A stretch of 64,000 bases of DNA from Echinometra lucunter (taxonomy: Eukaryota; Echinodermata; Echinoidea; Camarodonta; Echinometridae), in NCBI GenBank assembly GCA_029962745.1, contig CM057159.1:27649510-27713509 (forward strand). Direction: 5' to 3'. Numbering within the stretch: position 1 is the stretch's first letter; the number at the start of each line of letters is the position of its first letter. Below, piece by piece: positions 26,183 to 38,211 of this stretch. Position numbers and translations under genes: made by a program. A model generated the notes under the pieces. That model saw nothing but the letters and a program-made list of their open reading frames with translations, ran no database searches and was not told where the DNA came from.

Positions 26183-26254
26183 CTCTCCGTGGTCTAGTGG
26201 TTAAGGCATTGGCATTCATAGCCAAAGGCCCAGGTTCGATTCCCGGCGGAGACA
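26183..26254 (+). tRNA. tRNA-like gene, predicted anticodon UCA
   Basis: A 72-nt sequence folds as a standard tRNA. Acceptor stem CTCTCCG pairs with CGGAGAC at 6 of 7 positions (C-C at the first pair). The D arm is GTCT/AGGC, with box A-like TGGTCTAGTGGTTAAGGC. The anticodon stem TTGGC/GCCAA is perfect with a 7-nt loop ATTCATA, giving anticodon TCA. The T arm is CCAGG/CCCGG with one A-C mismatch and loop TTCGATT. Six Ts follow at once (26255-26260), a pol III terminator. UCA would read UGA, but the molecule is far too short and has the wrong arm layout for tRNA-Sec. The D arm resembles tRNA-Glu. It may be a decayed tRNA-Glu or similar gene, a tRNA-derived repeat copy, or a true suppressor-type tRNA; an anticodon-loop slip in decay is the likeliest explanation. 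Confidence 0.6.
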
Positions 26255-26260
26255 TTTTTT
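26255..26260 (+). terminator. Pol III T6 terminator of the tRNA-like gene
   Basis: Six consecutive Ts directly after the discriminator base of the tRNA-like gene, as expected for RNA polymerase III termination. Confidence 0.5.
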
Positions 26261-28510
26261 CAACCTTTGCAAAAATTCCAGAAATGGTGGGCCAGCTCTG
26301 GGGAACTTTGATTCATGCTACGTTATTATTCTCTCAATTGATCTCATATATATATATATACTAATTAATCAGAACAATAAATTAAGCATGAGCATTGGAA
26401 CTAGCATCAAAACACACTCTCCTCAAGAAAGCTTATTCAGTTTCCTCACCCCCCCCCCAATGGCCCAGTAATTGTACTCTTGAACATTTAGTACTTGATC
26501 ATTAATAGGGAAGATGCTTGTTAAAGGAAACCAACACCCTTATGTCAAGCAGTTTTTAAATCAGACCTAAGGCGGATTAAAACAGCTCCACGAAAAATTG
26601 AACGAAATCGAACACGGAGTATGAAAATAATGCCCGTATGATTTTTTTTTCTTCTGTTTTTTGAAACTGCCATATACTAGTAGCTGTTGTGGATAAAATA
26701 TATGGATCATTCTCATTATGTTTTGTACACAGAATTTCACATATTCTTCATTACCTTGAAGAACACATGTTTTCATTGTCCTTACCCAAAATATGTCGTG
26801 GAGAAAACACTCCTACATTATATACATTATCTTGAGTTTGGCTTAAGAAAATGTGCAAATCTTGAGTAAAATGAAAATGTTTAATTATGTGTGTACAAAG
26901 CACATTGAGAGTTGTCTACAAAATGTCATAGATAGCTGTGGCGGTGTCAAAAAATGTCATACAGAAAATTTTATACACGCATAACTTTCTTATTCCGTGT
27001 CCGATTTCATTCACATTTTCGTTTGTTCTGACAGATATGTTTTCTTTCGTCTTAAATACATGTGTTAGCTTTGATTTAAAAACTACTTGCCTTGAGGGTG
27101 TTGACTGAGAAGGAGATACAAGCATCAAAAGTTTTCCTTTTGTTTTTTATTCAGGAATAAACTTTGACGACAAGATGTGACTTATGAAAGTTACTATTAT
27201 AATTATTTTATTTAAAAAAGAAAAGAAAAGAAGTTTTCATGAGAACAAGACGTTCATTCAAAAGCCTACGTATACCATGCAGTTTCTTTTTTTTTTCTTC
27301 TTTGTTTGTTTGTTTTTGTTGTTTTGGGTAGACTGTTACTGTCCTGTTTTTCCCCTTGCATTTCTCTTTGTTATTGAATAAGCGATCATCAGCTTCAATT
27401 TCAAGAATCTCTCGATCCCGTTTTCTCTATTTTGTCTAAATCTTCCGCGGTAAATTATGACGCTCGTTAGGCAGATTAGACCGTCGATCGTTAAGACACG
27501 GGAAGTATAATGGGCCTTTTCTCTCTCCTTGGCAAAATTCTTGAATGCTTAATTTGAATAAAAATACAATTTCACACAATTCAGAGGATGTAGCTAAGGG
27601 ATTTTATGACGATCAACAAGATTTAGGTTATGAAGAACGACTTTCTTTTCGATTTATTCTTGTGAGTTTTTTTAAACGTTTATTTGACGACATTTCCATT
27701 AAGCTCATACATTATTCAGTAAAGAGGCAAAGTCTATTCTTTTTTCAAAATTTTATTCGAAGATAAACGTTTGATTTCAAGAGAGAAAAGAATAATGAGA
27801 GCTATTAGAGTGATATAGGATTACTGCTCCTAACAGTCTTTTCATTTGAATAATGAAAGGTTTTAAAGCGAAAAGGGATTTAGGATTTTGTAACTGCAGA
27901 AAAAAAATTGAATTGATATATGACGGAAAATGGTTTTATTCTTTTCAAACACAAAATATTCAGGTGTAAAAGTTTTACTGAAATATGAGAAAGATTTCTC
28001 CTGGAACTGATAAACATCAAGCAATGAATAAAAAATAAACATCAAACTTCAGCTAAAAGTCTTATGAAATAAAACTTTTTGAAAGTGTGTCAGATACCAA
28101 GAAAGAGAAGATTCAAGTAGTACAACAGTACACCTATATACCAACATTATACATTCTAATCCTTATCACAAAATGGCCATTTATCAACAATATGTTCGTT
28201 TGGGCATTTTTTAAAAAAATTTCACACCATACCCATACCGGTGCACGAAGGGCGGGAGTTCTTTCCCCGGAGACTTTGAAATTATCGATATATTGTTGCT
28301 TTTAAGCATACAGTTACCCAAATAAATGTGCCTAATTGGATTTATAAGTTATAACCTGATAATAAGTTATGACCTGATATAAAAGTAAAGTGAAATCAAT
28401 CAATAAATAAAGTCTCTGCGATCCCTCCTCTCTCTCTCTCTCTCTGTGCTCCATTATGCTTTTGTCCTTAAGTTCATACAATTGTCTTGAAATTGTAAAA
28501 CTAACTCCCA
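26261..28510. other. No gene recognised
   Basis: AT-rich DNA with short homopolymers. No exon or further RNA gene seen. Confidence 0.5.
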
Positions 28511-28530
28511 TAATAATAATAATAATAATG

Positions 28531-28595
<65 letters not shown>

Positions 28596-28665
28596 TGTTT
28601 CCTTTATAGCACTAAAATCCAATTTAAAACTGATCAAAGCGCTTTACAAGACAAAAGACAAATCA
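28511..28665 (-). mobile_element. Retroelement 3' end with long (ATT)n tail
   Basis: Minus strand: TGTAAAGCGCTTTGATCAG, then ATTGGATTTTAGTGCTATAA and an 80-bp (TTA)n tract (28511-28594). It has the same 3' end architecture as the copy at 52081. The microsatellite is therefore probably an expanded retroelement tail rather than an independent repeat. Confidence 0.5.
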
Positions 28666-30308
28666 TAAAACAAATTAAGACATTGGGACATTAACCGTAC
28701 CATAATAGCTCGAGAACTAGACTGCCATCACCACCATGATCAGACAGCAATCATCAGTGTTGTCATCTCCGCTTCATTTCGAGTCTGAATTAATATCTGG
28801 TAGACTTGCATGTTTTCTTTCATCGCCATGTATTTTTTCGAAGATCAGCTGATCAAGTTCAAATTGAGCGAATCATGAGTAGAAGGGAAGATAGAGTCGT
28901 GGTAAATTTGGCGTGTCGGCTCTGTGAAAGATGAGGGAATAAAGGAATAAAGGGGAGCAGAGAGAGAAATGGTCCACACTCGATGGCGTAAACATCCTCA
29001 AGAAGTAATTGGCCGGTAAAAGAAATATCTGGGATATTTTATCGGAGCGAGATCAACCCCGTCAGATAGAAGGGGGAGATAGAGAACAGAGCCGCCCCGC
29101 ATCACTCCGTGGCCATGCTCAGCCAGTAAAGGGGTAGTTCGCCTGAAAGAAAATCGTTACAATTTTGGTATTCACTTGACCTCACTCAGCCTCATGAATA
29201 TCACGTTTCCCCTCATTTTCTTCTTTCATTCTTATTCTTTCAACAAAGTGCTACCAACCACCGAGGCTGCATGGGGCCGAATGCCGTAAGGGAACGCAGG
29301 CGGACAGACCCGGGTGCTGACCTCCATGGTATGCCGAACATAGCAGCAACAGCAGCAGTGTGTCACCACCAATGCCAAGTCGTCGCGGAGAGGGAGAACG
29401 TTTACATGTCATCGCCGCAGATGCGGCGTGAAATACAGAGATCATCCCGCTGCGCTCCGTGTTTGTTTAACTTATTGGCGTAATCATACTGTAAACATTG
29501 CCGACAAATATGTATATAATTGGCTGGTTGAAATATTGCTTTCAAGACTCGATTTCTCCCAAGACGATTTTTTTTCAGTTTTTTTTTTTTCGGTGAAGAT
29601 CTCTGTATATAAATGGCATCCCTCTAACTTTTTCCCCCACTGTTGTCGCACTGGAGAAGTGCACTATCACTCCCATTGCCCTGCACCGATTTTAGCTAGG
29701 GGGAAAAAGCCTCACATTGATTTTTTTTTTCAAGCGAAGAAGAGAATATCATACAGTTACATATCTTCAACATTATCCTTTCCCCGTTTTCGTCGAAGGG
29801 GCATAGTGCAACACGACCCTCCCTCCTCATTTTATTTTTCGCTAATTCATTCCGATAGCTTGTTAAGCCCGTTATAAAAACAGATCTGTTCATGATGCAC
29901 ACTTTATTTCGACTTTTTGCTTCGACTATTGTCGATGTATAAGGCAATAGATATTCAAAAGCCCCCCCCCCCCCCCACCACCACGCACTTAAGCACTAAA
30001 ACGTGCAGAGAAGTGGTGTGATGGCTATATTTTGTAATATTCGTTATCCCTGTATATGACCAATGGTACAAAACAGAGAATCATAAAGAATGCATAGTCA
30101 TTTCTTTTTGCGTAGTCATTTCTTTTCCCCATACATTATACATTTATAATCATTTCTGCTTCCAACTTTCAAAAAGATTTAACTCTCTGTAGATGTATGG
30201 ATACATTTTAATACGCTCTAAAAATTATGACTTTTTTTTCTGATACTTTATTGCCTCACTAATGTGCACAATTTCTGTTTTCTATTTCACCCTCTCCATC
30301 TCTCACTT

Positions 30309-30341
<33 letters not shown>

Positions 30342-30352
30342 TTCTCTCACTC

Positions 30353-30426
<74 letters not shown>

Positions 30427-31439
30427 ACTCTCACTCTCACGTCTCTATTTATGTCCTCCTCACTGATGTCCTCTGTTCGGACGTAGAGAATTAACCTCGA
30501 CGCCGTGTATCTTGAGCCAGACCTGTGACAGCAATCACGGGGGACTGGTCGGGCTGGACTCTCACGACGGCTTGACGACGCCCTGTCTCAACAAATTCAA
30601 CCAAACTTCAACCGAAAACAGAGAAAAAAAGAAAGGGAAAAATATAGATATCTACCATCAGTGTAATTTTGACAAATCGGGTAAGAAATTGGTGAAAACA
30701 GATAGCTCTTGTGGTGCGACTGCCCTCAGATTTACTGATGTCATTCATTCTGAAGCATCTGATATTACAGCTGTGGGAATAAGTTATGTTCGTCAAATAT
30801 TTCAGTCTTGTTTCTGAAATTCGAGTTTTGTTTGTTATCTAGATAATCGACTGACAGTCATTTTTCTTGCCATTTCCATTTCAATGAGTTTTAACATTAA
30901 ACACTGTTTGTTAAAACAGGAACATCTGTATTTGCTTTAGATAAAGTTTTTTTTTCTTTTTCTTAATGCCATTTTCATTTTTTAAAGAGCATTATCAAAC
31001 AATGTGTCAAATGGCTAACTTTTATTTGTCCATGATGTATGAATCATGATGTAAAGCCTAATTCTATATACGGTAACCAAATTGATCATATTTAACACAA
31101 GATAATTCGTCACAATTAAAAATAATATCAACTATTTATGATTAATAAAAAAGGGCCTATAAACATGATAAAAAGGTGGAATGAAATCATCTGTTCGGAC
31201 GTTAAATCCCTCAAACTTTGTGAAAAATCTGGATGTATATGGCTTGATTCTCGTTTAGATTTGGAGAAGCACAGATAAAACATAAGCAGGTCAGCTTTTA
31301 CAAGTTACACGACCTATGCCACATTTGGTAGATACTGGACCAGAAAAACACTGAAACCAATATCATTTGAATCACATTCATAAGCACATAACTGACACTG
31401 GACAGTCTGCTTCTAAAGCTATCTCACGTGACTTTAAAA
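28666..31439. other. No confirmed gene; two weak exon-like frames
   Basis: 29252-29483 (plus) is an open frame after a pyrimidine-rich acceptor (TTCTTATTCTTTCAACAAAG) with CpG-containing sequence. 30488-30817 (plus) is open after a CT-rich tract. Neither product is recognised and both may be chance. Confidence 0.3.
30304..30440 (+). repeat. Long (CT)n microsatellite
   Basis: About 135 bp of CT dinucleotides with CTTT and CTCA interruptions, the longest CT tract in the window. Confidence 0.95.
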
Positions 31440-32025
31440 AAAAGTGAGTAGGGATTGTGCCTTCAGTAAATGTGCTGCTCCAAAACTTTGGAATAAACTG
31501 CCACTGGAAATAAGAAAAGCCCCACACACTAAGAAAAAAAAAGGTTCAATTTTGCATGCACCCTTCAAATGCAACACTGGGAGCTCCTTTAAGGGTACAA
31601 CTTTGCACAGCATTTTGTATCTTTAAGGGTGCAGTGAGCTGCATTTTGCACCCTTAAGGGTGCAAAGTTGAACCCTTTAATAGGCCAGGTGCAGATTTGC
31701 ACTCATGAGAATGCAAACATTTCTGCATAGACGGGCATTTCCAGATGCAAACAAGTACAAAAGGTGCATCTGTGCACCTTTTTCATGTAGGGTGCAGTGC
31801 TGCCAGTGTTACATGTAGGGTCCAAAATTGAACCTTTTTTCTTAGTGTACGTAATGTTGCTGTCTTCAAAGTTTTGTAAAACTCACTACACTTTTGTCCA
31901 GAAGTTTTTTATTACAGGTAGTTTTTTTTTTAAAATTATAGGTCTATATGGAGCTCTGTTACATCACAGCGCAGTGTATTGATATAGCAGCTGCGCAATA
32001 TAAAAACATATAATTATTATCATTA
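31440..32025 (+). mobile_element. LINE 3' fragment (RT C-terminus plus tail), split by a MITE
   Basis: Plus-strand codons at 31441-31523 read SRDCAFSKCAAPKLWNKLPL followed by EIRKAP. This is the familiar end of CR1/L2-type LINE reverse transcriptases (AFS..AP.LWN.LP..IR). After an inserted 323-bp MITE, the frame resumes as RNVAVFKVL, a stop, then NSLHFCPEVF, matching the usual SFK..LKTHLF ending. The 3' tail follows with GCGCAATATAAAAA and a degenerate ATTATT end near 32020. The copy is 5'-truncated and mutated (in-frame stop). Confidence 0.6.
31526..31848. mobile_element. MITE copy 1, nested in a LINE
   Basis: A 323-bp element with terminal inverted repeats ACACTAAGAAAAAA...GGTTCAATTTTG at the left and its reverse complement at the right. 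A dinucleotide AC flanks both ends (31524-31525, 31849-31850). Removing the element and one AC rejoins the LINE codons in frame. The interior contains repeated GGGTGCAAA/TTTGCACCC words forming internal hairpins. Same family as the copy at 46063. Confidence 0.8.
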
Positions 32026-33179
32026 AGTACGATAAGCATTCTGGTTATTTTCCATCAAAAATAATTCATTGTCAGCGAGGCCATATAGCAGCAAAGCAAT
32101 ATCGTTGTTATTATTCGTATTCTCCAATACCAGCGTTACATAAATTAAAGTATTCCAAAATGCTCTCTCACTTCGCTCGTTTGCTGGAAAGAGAAAGAGT
32201 TACAGATGAGAGCTCCCACCCCTCCCCTCCCTCCCTCCTTCGTGAAACACTGCCCGTGTGCCCATAGATTTATAAGATATATGTTATTTACCATTACGAC
32301 ATGGGTGGGAATTTGTAAGGGATTATTATAAATTATCACAAACAAAATAAATTTCCCTAATATGAATCAGCTTCTGGATCCATTTCTATACAACATGTAT
32401 AAGGATTGTGTACGAATTTTTGATAATCCGTCTACGTCGCCTAAAATTCCTAGAGCAATGTATTAAAACCTTTACCTGACAGTCAATATCTCGGGATACA
32501 ATGTCCGCAGGATGAACTATTACTTTCAAAGCTGAGTCCATTCGCCAACAAAGTTGTCATCAATTTTTCAAGCTGAACCAACTCCAAACTGTTGCATCTT
32601 CCTATAGCTCGTTATACAGCAAGGAAGTCCAGCAGAGTCTACGTTATTATTGAGTTAGCCTCATATAATGTTCCATAAACAACGTTGACATATTCTACAT
32701 GTTCTAAGGGAGGTAGTGAGGTATATTGAGAAGTTTCATAAGAAAATATTATCTGACGATGCCTACAGTTGTCAAAAAATATTTGCGACAAATGATACTG
32801 TTGGTGTGACGAAGCAATTTGTAAAGGCAGCCTATTAAATGAGGAGCATAACATGTATTTACCTACCGTCTTCAAGATGTGTGGGTATCTTTTTGTCATG
32901 AGGTAAATGTTCTCGCTATTAATAATTGATCTTTGGATACTGAAGGACTGAGGTGAACTATAAGAGTGATTTTCATCCTATTAGAGGGGCAAATCCGGTG
33001 GTTCTGTTTAACGAGTCGACCAGTGACTGCCCTTGACTCTGATCGCAAAGACAGAGGGGTAACAAAAAGCCCCTCTCTTCCCTCCCAACCCCCGGAACGA
33101 CATACCACAAGGAGGTGTTTATCCCACATAAGCATACCCTCCTACAGACAATATAGAAGCAGTAATCAAAATTGATACA

Positions 33180-33620
33180 GTGGCAATTATACGCGGTACC
33201 GTTTGAAAGCGCCGCTCGGGCAATAGACGGACGTGTTTTCTTCGCGCGGGCGATTTAATCGCGGGCAACCCGCTGCGCGCAGACGATAGCCCCAAATAGC
33301 CCTGCGCTGGTATGGCTTGATCCCCGCGGTCCGCGCCCGATGACGTAGCGATAATTCCGGCACAGTGGAGGAATCTCTGCAAGCTCTTTCATCCTCCGCC
33401 GACGTTTGATTGGACATAATCAACGATCCATGCAAGCGTCAATCGAACATCCCGCAGCGACGCAACAGTTACAATTGATTCAGGTCTGATCTCTGGTTTA
33501 AAGTCTGCCAAGAAAAAATGGCGGCAGGGAAGAGCAAGAGTGATAAATTAGCTTCATGCGATCGCAGCGGGATATCGATCGTCTGATGTGTGCCGACAAC
33601 CTCTCCATCTCAATGTAAGC
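33180..33620. promoter_or_regulatory. CpG-rich island, possible promoter or enhancer
   Basis: GC- and CpG-rich block (CGCGCGGG, GCTGCGCGCAG, CCGCGGTCCGCG) in AT-rich surroundings, with an inverted CCAAT box (GATTGGAC), a CRE-like TGACGTAG and an ATATCGAT motif. A GTAAGC donor-like site follows at about 33615. No repeat structure or coding frame recognised. It could be a promoter with a non-coding first exon or a distal element. Confidence 0.3.
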
Positions 33621-35084
33621 CACGTTAAGTTGTACATGGAATAGTACACACTAACAAAACTTATCTCTTTGATATTCCGAAGAATGTCAAATTATTAATA
33701 GGCTATTTCATATTTCCGCCAAATAGATCAAACACTTGTGGTTGTAATTTACGTTCTCAGTTTTTCGCGCCACGCCAATCAAATCGCATGCTGTGGTGTC
33801 TTCTGTCCTAAGTTCTATCAGCTCTTTTTTTGTTTTTGTTTTTTGTTTTTTGTTTTTTTGTTTGACAGAATGTGACATCACAATAAGAAATAGCTTAATA
33901 TGAAGCTGAAGTCGTTTTGTTCAACACGGGGTTCGACATCGGCATTTTAGCTTACCATATGTACAACGTCATCAACATTACTGATCAATAAGTTTATTCC
34001 TGTAGCATTGCAGTCAGTTTATTTGGTCACAAGGTTAGGCAAGGACTGGTCCTATTCTTGGACATAATATTCAGTTGTACAGGAAAAGTTCACGGAACAA
34101 AATGATCAAAAAACAAACAGCCAGGAATAAATGAGAAAACACTCATCTGACCGACATCAAAATTTATATCTGTTTCAAGCATAATATCCTAACAAATTTT
34201 TTTTAGGATGTAGTTCAGACAAACATAAACGGCACCAAAGCAATCCCTCATTATTATAACTTAAACCAAGATGTTTTGCTATAAAGAAATGCATCTGTAT
34301 TCATTTTCCAAAGTAAGTAGCTATGTTACCTTCTTCTGTCATTGGTTATAATGGTCACAATGATTGCTTGATAGCTATGTCTTTCGTTTGAATATAGGGC
34401 ACCGCTGATTTGCAATCAAATTTCTAATGTCTGGCAATCAAAATCTTGGAAACTAAGCCCCTTGGCGGTTTGTCGGCATAGATCGTCTAAAACAAACAAA
34501 ACAATTCACCATCATAGTTTGAAATAGAGCAAAAGGGAAAGGTCTATAGAGCAGAAGTAGCTCTGGGGCATTTTGTTATAGACACAAATTGGATATCGCA
34601 TTCTTATTTGACCAATCAAGCTCTATTATGATCAAGGAAGAAAAACTGCAGAGACACGATAAGATTGAGAGGCGCAGAGGTGCCCGGTTTGAAGATATCA
34701 GACGGTTTTTGTATGACCTTTCTAATCGTAATACGAAGAGAGAGGAAACAGGAACACATGGTACAAACGTCATATCACATGACGTAGGGGAGATATTGGA
34801 AGACATGCAACGAGGATCTTCTTTGCCAGGAGATGGAGGCGTAGCGTAATGGGGGTGTTGGGGGAGGGATGCCACCCATTACAAATTTCCTATGCCCCTG
34901 GATTCATACGGGATCCTGACTACGCTTCTCTTGAGAGGTCCATGATAATAGTGAACTGGGTTTTTATTCTGTTTTGTTTGTTAATATACATGTATAATCA
35001 CAAATTAGTAATGCAATTTCAAAGAATATGAAAGCTGACAACTAAACATGCTAAATACAGTGTCTCGACAGACCCTTTGGATTA

Positions 35085-35235
35085 TTTTACAGATGTACCC
35101 AATCAAGCTCCATTATCATTTTCATATTTATGTGTATGTTATTTGATATGTTCTGTTTTATATTGAATTGCATGTTTTTGTTCATTGCGATGTAAAATGA
35201 TTTTAAAGATTGAATTGAATAAACTGAACTGAAGT
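35085..35235 (+). mobile_element. LINE 3' tail
   Basis: AT-rich segment ending TTGAATTGAATAAACTGAAC and TGAAG, the same class of 3' end as that at 11266-11455. No coding remnant recognised upstream. Confidence 0.4.
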
Positions 35236-36447
35236 GAACACTGACAAACATAAGAATGCAGTCCAAAATGTGATACATTTGCTAATGATGTTTTATTTTC
35301 TGGTTCTCTCAATATAGAAAAGAAATACACGTTTTAGAAGTAAATAACTGTATTCTCTTAAAAGTTTTATGAATAGCATGGCTTGATGTGGAAAACAAGT
35401 AATATGTAATATTTTAATATAAATGGGTTCAAAGTTCGAATACCACGGGATTTTACTTTTCCAACCTTTAGGCGATTTCAGTTTACCAAACGCCAATAAC
35501 AAAATCTTCCAATTACACAATATATACCCAGGAAAAGTTTCAGACTATTGAAATAAAAGGGAAATATCTAAAACCCAGAAAATCTTGAGGTTGATAACAT
35601 GATAGGGTAAAGTCGACTGAAGTTAGAAAGGGGAAAAGAAAGAAATTTTACGAGACATTATGTTAGTACCTCCCTAAGCCGAGGGATTAGTAAGATTACT
35701 ATTTGTAAACCGATATGGTCTCATTCTTCTGCTACATTGGCGGAACAAATGAGGTATTCAATAGTCTGGAGTCAAAGCCAAGATTCCATTTTGCAAGCCC
35801 TTCGGGGTAATGCATCGTTGTAATTCGGTTCTTTTCTAAAAAGAATCGAAATACTTTTGCTCATATTTCAGAATCTGACACTCTTTTCTTTATGTAAATC
35901 CGTCATGTATGCAAAAAGGGTAATTTTGTTGTGTTTTTGAGCTGATTCTTTTTCTTAGAGCAACTTGGTTAATATACATGTATTTCTACGGCGACTAACA
36001 AAGAGAGCATGCATAATTATAACCAAGCAAAATAACTAAGTATGATACCCGATACAAAATAGTGGATTTATGTATATTATAAACAGATGTTGTTGTCTCA
36101 GAAGAAAATGAATGTGAATCTGTTTCAAAGACAATTCTTTTTTAAAAGTTGGACGGTTTCATCACTTCATACCAAATATTCACATTAGCAGCATACAGGC
36201 CATTTTGCAAACTTTAGCATGTTTACTGATTATCGAAAATAATATAGATGAGCATTATTATGAGCAAATGTATTCCTTCTTATTAAAACGGCCAGTTAGA
36301 GGCCTAGCTTGGCTTTATAGTTATACTGGGGGAATGAAGGGCCGGGCCCCAAGTCCTGTCCTGGTCGATGAAAAGATCGATCGGATGGATAGTGCCATAT
36401 CCTTCTATTCATTACTCACCAACTGTAATTTATTTATCTTCTCCACG

Positions 36448-36451
<4 letters not shown>

Positions 36452-36486
<35 letters not shown>
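36452..36486 (+). repeat. (CT)n microsatellite next to a MITE
   Basis: About 17 CT units ending 20 bp before the palindromic element at 36506. Confidence 0.9.
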
Positions 36487-36489
<3 letters not shown>

Positions 36490-36505
36490 CTCGTTTAACT
36501 CTCCT

Positions 36506-36663
36506 GGGTGCCGTTGCATAAGAACTTGCTATTATAGTAACTTTGCCATCAATGGTAACCACCATGGTAACGTTGCTCAACAGCCAATCAAAATCCAGTA
36601 TTCCGTGAAAGTTACCATTGATGGCAAAGCTACTATAATAGCAAGATTTATGCAACGGCACCC
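36506..36663. mobile_element. Short palindromic MITE (GGGTGCCGTTGCATAA termini)
   Basis: A 158-bp element with arms of about 52 bp. The left arm begins GGGTGCCGTTGCATAA and runs through TTGCTATTATAGTA to TTTGCCATCAATGGTAAC; the right arm is its reverse complement with only a few differences. It lies directly right of a CT microsatellite. No target duplication identified. Confidence 0.75.
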
Positions 36664-37149
36664 TAAGCTCTCCCATCCACGTCACTGTCAACATTGCAAG
36701 AAACTGTAGTCAGGTTGTGGCCTAAAAGGAACACTTATGATTTTCATTATGAAATACCATATTTCAATAAATATCTAGATGAATTCCTCATCTGAGTAAT
36801 ACGGAATATAGCATTCCCCTAGCCTGTCTCCACGCAAAACCTCGCCTTTATACCTTAACGTCCCATTACAAAATTATGCCGGTTCGAAGAATGTAGAAAT
36901 TCTAGCCCAATTTTGAGAAATAACATCCAAGTGAAATCCAAAGTTAAAACAGCTTTTCTGGGTAGCCAATAATGGAATTTCTGGTTTCGTATTTCATAGC
37001 GGCAGTGGAGAAGACCAAAGTCAGCCTGGAAGCAAGAATTATTATTAGCCGTCGCTTGCTTTAGGGTGTTATCCTACCAGGTACCAAATATCAGTTTGTG
37101 CATGCATGGTGTAAGTCTTACAAGCCACTACTGAGAGGAGGAGTACTGG

Positions 37150-37225
37150 GGTGGAGGAGGAGGAGGAGGAGGAGGGGGGGGGAGGGGTGGTGGTGGTGAT
37201 GGTGGTGGTGGTGGGGGGGGGGGGA
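37150..37225 (+). repeat. (GGA)n/(GGT)n and poly-G purine-rich tract
   Basis: GGA triplets, a G8 run, GGT triplets and a G12 run in succession. Short phrases around it (ACCAAATATCAGTT, GTCTTACAAG) recur three times between 37080 and 37350, suggesting a duplicated unit. Confidence 0.8.
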
Positions 37226-38159
37226 TGTTGGGGGTATACCGGGCACCAATTATCAGTCTTCATGGTGCAAGTCTTACAAGTCATGGAGAAGAGGAGGGGA
37301 AGGAAGGGTGGTAAGGGGGTAGCAGTTACCAAATATCAGTTCATGTAGTGGAAGTCTTAAGCTATAATTATATAGAGAAGGGAGAGGGATACTATAGGAG
37401 GTTCCATGCAGGCACCAGTATGGTGTAAATAGATACAGGTAGTAAGGCGCTCATGTAACCGCGTAGCTTGTGACGAGGTACACGAAGGGAGCATCGGCAT
37501 CATGGGAGGGGGCAACATGTATTATATGGCCAATGAGATGCAAATTAACAAGGGCGTTGTTAGAGAGAGAGAGGATGTGATGGAATGGTCGATCGTAGTG
37601 TCCACTTTTCTCGTCACACCCCCCCCCCCCCCCTTAAAACAAGGGGGGCTGCATGGTGCCTGTTGGAGTGTGGGTATACTCAAAGTGAACTATGAATTCC
37701 GTTCATGCATGTTTAGATAAAAACAAACGCCAAAATAAAACAACAAAACAAACAAAACCGGGGCAGTCAGTATATATTCATGTACACACACTTGACCACA
37801 TGTTTCCTACAACCAATTTTCAAAATCATCCCCTTTTCATACTGTGTCGAGCCTCTTCTCGAAAGATATCCCTAAACGAGTTTAACATCGTCGAACATGC
37901 CCTAAACAACGTCTCTGTTTATATTTCTTCTCTTCTTCTTCTTCTTCTTTTTTTCAGAAGAGATTCGTGAAATACAAGGCTACATAAAGTGTTGACTAAG
38001 GATGGGGTAAAGGATACCTTAAATGAGAAATGTATACCCTCTTTTCCGGATTTTAAAAAAAAAAATGTTTTGGCACCCTTAAAGCATCATGCGCGTGACG
38101 TGCCTTAACCAGCAGAAACTACCCTTTTCACTAGTTTTCCTTGTCGCGCGTGTGTACAG

Positions 38160-38161
<2 letters not shown>

Positions 38162-38208
<47 letters not shown>
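38162..38208 (+). repeat. (TA)n microsatellite
   Basis: About 23 TA units. Confidence 0.95.

Positions 38209-38211
<3 letters not shown>

Larger units (their letters stand above)
32026..36451. other. No gene; includes the CpG-rich island
   Basis: Unique DNA apart from the island at 33180-33620 and a LINE tail at 35085. A frame at 34589-34837 (plus) has balanced composition (charged, Arg/Glu-rich) but no known motif or splice support. Confidence 0.45.

Noticed and set aside
26183..26254. Selenocysteine tRNA as explanation of the UCA anticodon
   Set aside because: The gene is 72 nt with a short variable loop and 7-bp acceptor stem, whereas tRNA-Sec is about 90 nt with extended acceptor and D stems.
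28332..28668. Poly-Ile frames on both strands
   Set aside because: Direct read-out of the (AAT)n tract.
29428..29877. 149-codon plus-strand frame
   Set aside because: T-rich, Phe/Ser-heavy product without domain or splice support; overlaps homopolymers.
34589..34849. 86-codon charged open frame, plus strand
   Set aside because: Balanced composition but no domain, no homolog recognised and no acceptor or donor framing it.
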